Source: Strix aluco (Eukaryota; Chordata; Aves; Strigiformes; Strigidae). Taken from it: a stretch of DNA of 64,000 nt. The DNA is taken from NCBI RefSeq assembly GCF_031877795.1, contig NC_133954.1:6415256-6479255 (forward strand), read 5' to 3'. Numbering within the stretch: the first letter of the stretch is position 1; every line of letters begins with the position of its first letter. Both the position numbers and the translations under genes were made by a program. Shown piece after piece: positions 61,301-64,000 of this stretch. Below the pieces are notes generated by a model. It had not been told where the DNA came from. It did no database searches and saw only the letters and a program-made list of their open reading frames with translations.

Positions 61301-63805
61301 GGAGGGTGCAGGAGGGGTTGGGGGGCCGGCAGGCAGGAGGGTGCAAAGGGGAGAAGGACCGTTGAGGCAGAATGGGGCTGCAGAGGGTGGGTGAGGGGGT
61401 GACTACACCCCCTGACCCGCCCTGTGCCCCCACCTGTGCAGTGTTTCAGCTTCAACGGCCACGACAAAGCTGAGATAGTGAAGTGGCCAGAGGCGAAGCA
61501 GGCGTGCGAGAGCCAGGGCGCTGTCCTGGCCACCATCGCCAGCCCCCTGGAGCAGGGTAGGTCCCCCCGGCCCCCACCGGCCCCGCTGGCTGGGGACCTG
61601 CCAGGGCTGGTCCTCAGCGCCGCACTCCTTGCTTGCAGCTTTCATCACGTCCATGCTGCCCAACATCTCCTTCGACCTCTGGATCGGCCTCCACGATGCC
61701 CAGCGGGAGTTCCAGTGGGTGGAGGGCGAGCCGCTGCGGCACGTGAGCTGGGCGCCTGGCGAGCCCTCGGGCTGCAGTGCCTCCAGCCCCCGCGACAAGC
61801 CGGTGGGTGAGACCCCCCCAGAGCATCCCCCATCCCCTGCGAAGGTCTCAGCCCTGTGTCCCACCATGAGGGTGGGAGGTTTTAGCGTGCCAGGGTGGCT
61901 CTCCAAGGGCAGAGCAGGATCCGGCTGTGCAGGGTGGGGGTCCCTGGCATGGGGGGGTGTCCATGGGGGTGGGCTGGCAACGCTGACCTTGCGGCTTGGC
62001 TGTGCAGACCAACTGCGTGGTGGTGTGGCATGGCTCACCCCCCCACTTCACGGGGCGCTGGGATGACCGGAGCTGCCTGGAGGAGAAGCACGGCTACATC
62101 TGCCAACGGAGCATAGGTAGGGGGGGGACGAGGGGGACAGCCCCAGCTTGCTGGGGACCTGCCACCACCCCCCCAGTGCCCCATGCTGCGGTGGGGCTGT
62201 GGCTGGGGAGCTGGGGGCAATCGGCTCAGCTTGGGGGGAGCTTGGGGTGCTGGAGGAGCTTGGGGAGACAGGCTTGACTCAGGGAGGGGGAGTCCCTGGT
62301 CCCAGCCGTTTGTGGGGCAACCCCAAACCTGTGCACGCCAGCCTGGCTCGGTGTGTCCTGTGGGGATGGGCATCCTGACAGGTGGGGGTGGCAGTGGGGT
62401 GTCACTGCTCGTCATCTCTGGGGACATGGCCTCTGCACCCTCCCAGGGATACCCCGGCTTGGGGGGGGGATGGATGAGGGGGTGACCACCTCTGGAAGCG
62501 GGAGCATCCTCTGTGCCCTCTGACCGTGTCTCTTTGCTCCCCCAGACCCGTCCCTGAGCCCCGCGCGGACGCCGTACCCCCCCTCGCCCACCGGCACCCT
62601 CTTTTACCACAACAGCACTTACCGCATCCTGCAGAAACCCCTCAGGTGGCACGAGGCGCTGCTGCTCTGTGAGACCCTCAACGCCACCCTGGCCACCATC
62701 CCCGACCCCTACAGCCAGGCTTTCCTCACCCAGGCCGTCAGCAGCCTGCGGGCTCCGCTCTGGATCGGGTTGGCCAACGACGAGGTGAGGAAAGGGGGCA
62801 GGCACCTGGGGCAGGGGTCCCCAGGGGGTCACGGCAGCACCCCCCCAGCTTCTCCTCCCATTGGTTCTCCAGGGAGGCCGGAGCTACTCATGGCTGACGG
62901 AGGAGAACCTCTTCTACGCCAACTGGCAGGACGGGGAGCCCCAGCAGGTCGCCGGCTGCTCCTACATGGACGCAGACGGGACCTGGCGCACGGCCGGCTG
63001 CGACACCAAGCTGCAGGGGGGCATCTGCCAGCTCCGAGCAGGTGCTGCCCCAGGGAGGGGGGCGGCACGGGGGCTTGGTGCAGGGTGGACCAGGTGGGGA
63101 GCAACCAAGGGTTGGAGGTGGCCTCCCACCAGGGACCTTCTGGAGCTCTGTGCGCATGCTTGTGGGGCTGAGTGCCCCAATGTGCTGTGGGACCCTGACA
63201 CCGTGTGCCCCTCCACCCACCCCCAATGCACCATGTGCCCCCCCCAGGTGCCCCCCGCACGCACAAGTGGAGCTACAGTGGCAGCTGTCCCAAATCACTG
63301 GAGGACTCGTCCTGGATCCCCTTCCGGGACCACTGCTACACCTTCCACATGGAGATCACCCTGGGGCAGAAGGACGCCATGAGGAGGTGCCAGAAAGGTA
63401 CGGGGGGGGCTGTGGTGACAAAGAGGGGTGATGTGCCCTGGGAAATGGAAGAGGGCGGGGTCCCCAGGATGCCTGTGGGTGCAGCAGAGCACCCTTGAAT
63501 GGAACCCCTGTCCCTGGACCCCTGTCCAGCCTTGGTCAGGCATCATCTCCATGCTGTTACATCTTGGAGTTCCCCAGCTACCACGTGGTTCACGGGTGGT
63601 TCCTCAGCTTTGTTCCCTTGGGCACTGCTGCTCCCGAGCTCCCTCCTCTGAGCTCTGGGCTCTTCCCTGACACTTTCCTCTGCAGTTGGCGGCGCGGTGT
63701 TGTCCATCCAGGACGAGATGGAGAACGTCTTCGTGTGGGAACATCTCCAGGCGTACGAGGGCCCGTCCAAGGGTGCTTGGCTGGGCATGACCTTCAACCC
63801 CAAAG
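37300..63805 (+). CDS. MRC2: MRC2 (Endo180/uPARAP), C-type mannose receptor 2 (3'-partial, 27 exons in window)
   Basis: Type I membrane endocytic receptor that internalises collagen and glycoconjugates and associates with the urokinase receptor system. Seen here: 27 exons with GT-AG borders and matching phases give 1,328 codons with no stop. Order: signal peptide (about 1-27), cysteine-rich domain (about 31-160), fibronectin type II (about 164-222), CTLD1 (222-355), CTLD2 (about 370-505), CTLD3 (about 510-650), CTLD4 (655-800), CTLD5 (815-950), CTLD6 (963-1100), CTLD7 (about 1118-1237) and the start of CTLD8 (from about 1249). CTLD2 keeps EPN and WND, the Ca2+/sugar-binding set. Identity with human MRC2 recalled from memory is high throughout, and better than with MRC1, PLA2R1 or LY75. 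Human MRC2 has 30 exons, so about three are missing. They encode the rest of CTLD8, the membrane helix and the endocytic tail. Confidence 0.97.
38890..39620. promoter_or_regulatory. CpG-dense block in MRC2 intron 1
   Basis: GC-rich and CpG-rich sequence separated from the exon-1 island by about 0.8 kb of lower CpG density. It could be an alternative promoter or an intronic regulatory island. No exon was recognised in it. Confidence 0.45.
40600..40800. promoter_or_regulatory. AT-rich islet with homeodomain-like motifs (candidate enhancer)
   Basis: A roughly 200-bp AT-rich patch in GC-rich intron 1, with TAATTAAT cores at about 40628-40635 and 40743-40750, and AATGATTAG downstream. This layout is common in conserved non-coding enhancers. 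No function is shown by the sequence alone. Confidence 0.3.
44592..45275 (+). mobile_element. CR1 LINE fragment B (MRC2 intron 1)
   Basis: 5'-truncated CR1 in + orientation. The first 230 bases still read as the C-terminal part of the CR1 reverse transcriptase (for example [20 protein letters not shown]) up to a TGA near 44820. The fragment continues through the 3' UTR to TGATTCTGTGATTCTG. It is very close to fragment E (60843-61305). Confidence 0.9.
48731..49129 (+). CDS. MRC2: MRC2 exon 2 (cysteine-rich domain)
   Basis: 399 nt, phase 1-1 (ACCCAG acceptor, donor at 49130). It encodes the whole ricin-B-like domain: [20 protein letters not shown], the conserved [20 protein letters not shown], and ending [10 protein letters not shown]. 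Candidate N-glycosylation sites are NAS, NAT and NSS. Confidence 0.96.
49393..49566 (+). CDS. MRC2: MRC2 exon 3 (fibronectin type II domain)
   Basis: 174 nt, phase 1-1. It encodes the complete FNII module: [39 protein letters not shown] and [10 protein letters not shown]. Four cysteines and the aromatic residues are in place. This is the collagen-binding domain of the receptor. Confidence 0.97.
49779..49943 (+). CDS. MRC2: MRC2 exon 4 (CTLD1, first part)
   Basis: 165 nt, phase 1-1. It encodes [20 protein letters not shown] and [34 protein letters not shown]: the N-terminal strand and first helices of CTLD1. Confidence 0.97.
50118..50231 (+). CDS. MRC2: MRC2 exon 5 (CTLD1, WIGL core)
   Basis: 114 nt, phase 1-1. 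It encodes [20 protein letters not shown] and [17 protein letters not shown]. It includes the WIGL core strand of the C-type lectin fold. Confidence 0.97.
50232..50987 (+). other. MRC2 intron 5
   Basis: 756-bp GC-rich intron with an AT-rich patch at about 50785-50850 containing AATAAAT motifs. No repeat family or gene was recognised. Confidence 0.7.
50988..51131 (+). CDS. MRC2: MRC2 exon 6 (CTLD1, end)
   Basis: 144 nt, phase 1-1. It encodes [38 protein letters not shown] and a linker [10 protein letters not shown]. It has QPD rather than EPN and NRD in place of WND, consistent with CTLD1 not binding mannose-type sugars. Confidence 0.97.
51132..51658 (+). other. MRC2 intron 6
   Basis: 527-bp GC-rich intron. 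Nothing was recognised in it. Confidence 0.75.
51659..51847 (+). CDS. MRC2: MRC2 exon 7 (CTLD2, first part)
   Basis: 189 nt, phase 1-1. It encodes [40 protein letters not shown] and [20 protein letters not shown]: the start of the sugar-binding CTLD2. Confidence 0.97.
51848..53047 (+). other. MRC2 intron 7 (1.2 kb)
   Basis: GC-rich intron carrying the (TGGGA)12 array at 52651-52710 and a short CTGCC run at about 52861-52880. No gene was recognised. Confidence 0.8.
52651..52710. repeat. (TGGGA)12 pentanucleotide microsatellite
   Basis: Sixty bases made of 12 TGGGA units, the last ending in G rather than A. Each unit has a GGG triplet separated by two bases, which fits the G-quadruplex rule on the + strand. 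Confidence 0.95.
53048..53202 (+). CDS. MRC2: MRC2 exon 8 (CTLD2, EPN motif)
   Basis: 155 nt, phase 1 in and 0 out. It encodes [40 protein letters not shown] and [15 protein letters not shown] is the mannose/GlcNAc/fucose-type Ca2+-site motif. Confidence 0.97.
53476..53583 (+). CDS. MRC2: MRC2 exon 9 (CTLD2 end, WND motif)
   Basis: 108 nt, phase 0-0. It encodes [20 protein letters not shown] and a charged linker [16 protein letters not shown] leading into CTLD3. WND completes the Ca2+/sugar site begun by EPN in the previous exon. Confidence 0.97.
53860..53883. repeat. Poly(T) tract
   Basis: An uninterrupted run of 24 T followed by C7, in MRC2 intron 9. Confidence 0.9.
55038..55077. repeat. 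20-bp tandem duplication
   Basis: Two adjacent 20-bp units of GGACCCCTCTGGGGACATC plus one base. They differ only at the last base. Confidence 0.88.
55947..56062 (+). CDS. MRC2: MRC2 exon 10 (CTLD3, first part)
   Basis: 116 nt, phase 0 in and 2 out. It encodes [20 protein letters not shown] and [18 protein letters not shown]. Confidence 0.96.
56200..56348 (+). CDS. MRC2: MRC2 exon 11 (CTLD3, core)
   Basis: 149 nt. It encodes [40 protein letters not shown] and YTHWNRDQP. It includes a possible N-glycosylation site, NET. Confidence 0.97.
56471..56688 (+). CDS. MRC2: MRC2 exon 12 (CTLD3 end, linker, CTLD4 start)
   Basis: 218 nt. It encodes [40 protein letters not shown], a Pro-rich linker, and [16 protein letters not shown] at the start of CTLD4. 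Confidence 0.97.
56926..57068 (+). CDS. MRC2: MRC2 exon 13 (CTLD4)
   Basis: 143 nt, phase 0 in and 2 out. It encodes [40 protein letters not shown] and NTLNKIF. Confidence 0.97.
57069..57477 (+). other. MRC2 intron 13
   Basis: 409 bp. A short AT-rich patch lies near 57380-57422. Nothing else was recognised. Confidence 0.75.
57478..57580 (+). CDS. MRC2: MRC2 exon 14 (CTLD4, WIGL core)
   Basis: 103 nt. It encodes [20 protein letters not shown] and [14 protein letters not shown], the core strands of CTLD4. Confidence 0.97.
57697..57835 (+). CDS. MRC2: MRC2 exon 15 (CTLD4 end)
   Basis: 139 nt, phase 0 in and 1 out. It encodes [20 protein letters not shown] and [26 protein letters not shown]. 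Confidence 0.97.
57881..58400 (+). mobile_element. CR1 LINE fragment C (MRC2 intron 15)
   Basis: 5'-truncated CR1 in + orientation, starting near GGCCACACCTTGATTCCTGG (decayed reverse transcriptase end) and ending TGATTCTGTGATTCTGG. It is nearly identical to fragment A over about 450 bases. It begins about 45 bases after the exon 15 donor. Confidence 0.9.
58649..58684 (+). CDS. MRC2: MRC2 exon 16 (36-nt linker exon)
   Basis: A 36-nt exon, phase 1-1 (CGCCAG acceptor, GTGCGT donor), encoding [12 protein letters not shown] between CTLD4 and CTLD5. It aligns with the human linker around TDVREPDDSPQ. It is short but well bounded, and both joins keep the frame. Confidence 0.9.
58685..59013 (+). 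other. MRC2 intron 16
   Basis: 329-bp GC-rich intron. Nothing was recognised. Confidence 0.75.
59014..59174 (+). CDS. MRC2: MRC2 exon 17 (CTLD5, first part)
   Basis: 161 nt. It encodes [40 protein letters not shown] and [14 protein letters not shown]. Confidence 0.97.
59175..59476 (+). other. MRC2 intron 17
   Basis: 302-bp GC-rich intron. Nothing was recognised. Confidence 0.75.
59477..59544 (+). CDS. MRC2: MRC2 exon 18 (CTLD5, WIGL core)
   Basis: 68 nt, phase 0 in and 2 out. It encodes [22 protein letters not shown]. Confidence 0.96.
59693..60098 (+). mobile_element. CR1 LINE fragment D (MRC2 intron 18)
   Basis: 5'-truncated CR1 in + orientation. It has GGCTGAGGGAACTGGGGTTG near the start and ends with the full CR1 terminus TGATTCTGTGATTCTATGAT plus TCTAT. 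It diverges from A/C and B/E, so it belongs to a third lineage or is older. Confidence 0.92.
60231..60331 (+). CDS. MRC2: MRC2 exon 19 (CTLD5)
   Basis: 101 nt. It encodes [20 protein letters not shown] and [13 protein letters not shown]. Confidence 0.97.
60451..60596 (+). CDS. MRC2: MRC2 exon 20 (CTLD5 end, linker, CTLD6 start)
   Basis: 146 nt. It encodes [20 protein letters not shown], a Pro/Ala-rich linker, and [13 protein letters not shown] at the start of CTLD6. Confidence 0.97.
60843..61305 (+). mobile_element. CR1 LINE fragment E (MRC2 intron 20), 3'-truncated
   Basis: CR1 in + orientation. A frame encoding the C-terminal part of the CR1 reverse transcriptase stays open to about 61226 ([40 protein letters not shown]). 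Similarity to fragment B stops abruptly after ACTGCAACAGGGGAGG, so about 200 bases of the CR1 3' end are missing. Confidence 0.9.
61442..61556 (+). CDS. MRC2: MRC2 exon 21 (CTLD6)
   Basis: 115 nt, phase 0 in and 1 out. It encodes [20 protein letters not shown] and [18 protein letters not shown]. Confidence 0.97.
61639..61802 (+). CDS. MRC2: MRC2 exon 22 (CTLD6, WIGL core)
   Basis: 164 nt. It encodes [40 protein letters not shown] and [15 protein letters not shown]. The Cys in SGCSA (61773-61775) is not in human MRC2 as I recall it. The intron before it is only 82 bp. Confidence 0.96.
62008..62116 (+). CDS. MRC2: MRC2 exon 23 (CTLD6 end)
   Basis: 109 nt, phase 0 in and 1 out. It encodes [20 protein letters not shown] and [16 protein letters not shown]. 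Confidence 0.97.
62117..62545 (+). other. MRC2 intron 23
   Basis: 429-bp GC-rich intron with imperfect GGAGCTTGGGG-like repeats at about 62205-62270. Nothing else was recognised. Confidence 0.7.
62546..62784 (+). CDS. MRC2: MRC2 exon 24 (linker, CTLD7 first part)
   Basis: 239 nt, phase 1 in and 0 out. It encodes [60 protein letters not shown] and ends [10 protein letters not shown]. Confidence 0.97.
62873..63041 (+). CDS. MRC2: MRC2 exon 25 (CTLD7 end)
   Basis: 169 nt, phase 0 in and 1 out, after an 88-bp intron. It encodes [40 protein letters not shown] and [16 protein letters not shown]. Confidence 0.97.
63248..63397 (+). CDS. MRC2: MRC2 exon 26 (CTLD8 start)
   Basis: 150 nt, phase 1-1. 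It encodes [40 protein letters not shown] and [10 protein letters not shown]. Confidence 0.97.
63686..63805 (+). CDS. MRC2: MRC2 exon 27 (CTLD8, last exon in window)
   Basis: 120 nt, phase 1-1. It encodes [20 protein letters not shown] and [20 protein letters not shown]. The next exon, which should begin with the rest of a Gly codon, lies beyond base 64000. Confidence 0.96.
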
Positions 63806-64000
63806 GTACGAGGAAGGAGTGAGGTTTCAGATATTCCCCCTGGCACTGCCATGAATTCCCACCAGGTCTGTGGTGAGCAGAGGAAGCCCTTGGTGGTGGC
63901 ACCAGTGTGGGGGGCTCATGCCATGGTGTGACCAGGATCCCCAGTGCCTCAGGCCGTGCTGGATGTGCCATCTGTGTCCTCCTCTGGCTTGGTGGGGTGG

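Overview
The window looks like bird nuclear DNA, probably from a gene-dense, GC-rich chromosome such as a microchromosome. Three things point there: two vertebrate genes in conserved head-to-tail order (TLK2 then MRC2, as on human 17q), compact introns, and several CR1 LINE fragments carrying the avian-type 3' end. CR1 also occurs in crocodilians and turtles, so bird is an inference; the species cannot be named. No bacterial, viral, CRISPR, rRNA or tRNA feature was recognised.

Region 1 (1-27.5 kb, + strand, relatively AT-rich): the 3' part of TLK2, a nuclear Tousled-like serine/threonine kinase. Eighteen coding exons are visible (68-111 to 26838-27011). All have GT-AG borders and joined phases, and together they give about 675 residues plus a stop. 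Roughly the first 75-100 residues lie upstream of the window. The coiled-coil region and the whole kinase domain are present. A poly(A) signal follows at 27443. The last intron holds a CR1 fragment.

Region 2 (27.5-36.6 kb): intergenic DNA that shifts to high GC near 28-30 kb. It has CpG-dense blocks, short tandem repeats and AT-rich islets that could be regulatory, but no convincing gene.

Region 3 (36.6-64 kb, + strand, GC-rich): MRC2 (Endo180/uPARAP), an endocytic collagen receptor. A CpG island surrounds exon 1 (ATG 37300, signal peptide). After an 11.3 kb first intron, 26 more exons are packed into 48.7-63.8 kb. They encode the cysteine-rich domain, the fibronectin type II domain, C-type lectin-like domains (CTLD) 1-7 and the first part of CTLD8. 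The rest of CTLD8, the membrane span and the tail are beyond the window. Joined exons give 1,328 codons without a stop.

Five CR1 fragments, all in + orientation, lie in introns: one in TLK2 and four in MRC2. They form two nearly identical pairs plus one singleton. The two genes are not known to act together: TLK2 works in chromatin assembly and the DNA damage response, MRC2 in matrix turnover at the cell surface. No previously undescribed system was found. The points most worth checking are the near-identical CR1 pairs, a 36-nt frame-preserving MRC2 exon, a (TGGGA)12 intronic repeat with quadruplex potential, and AT-rich islets with homeodomain-like sites in otherwise GC-rich DNA.
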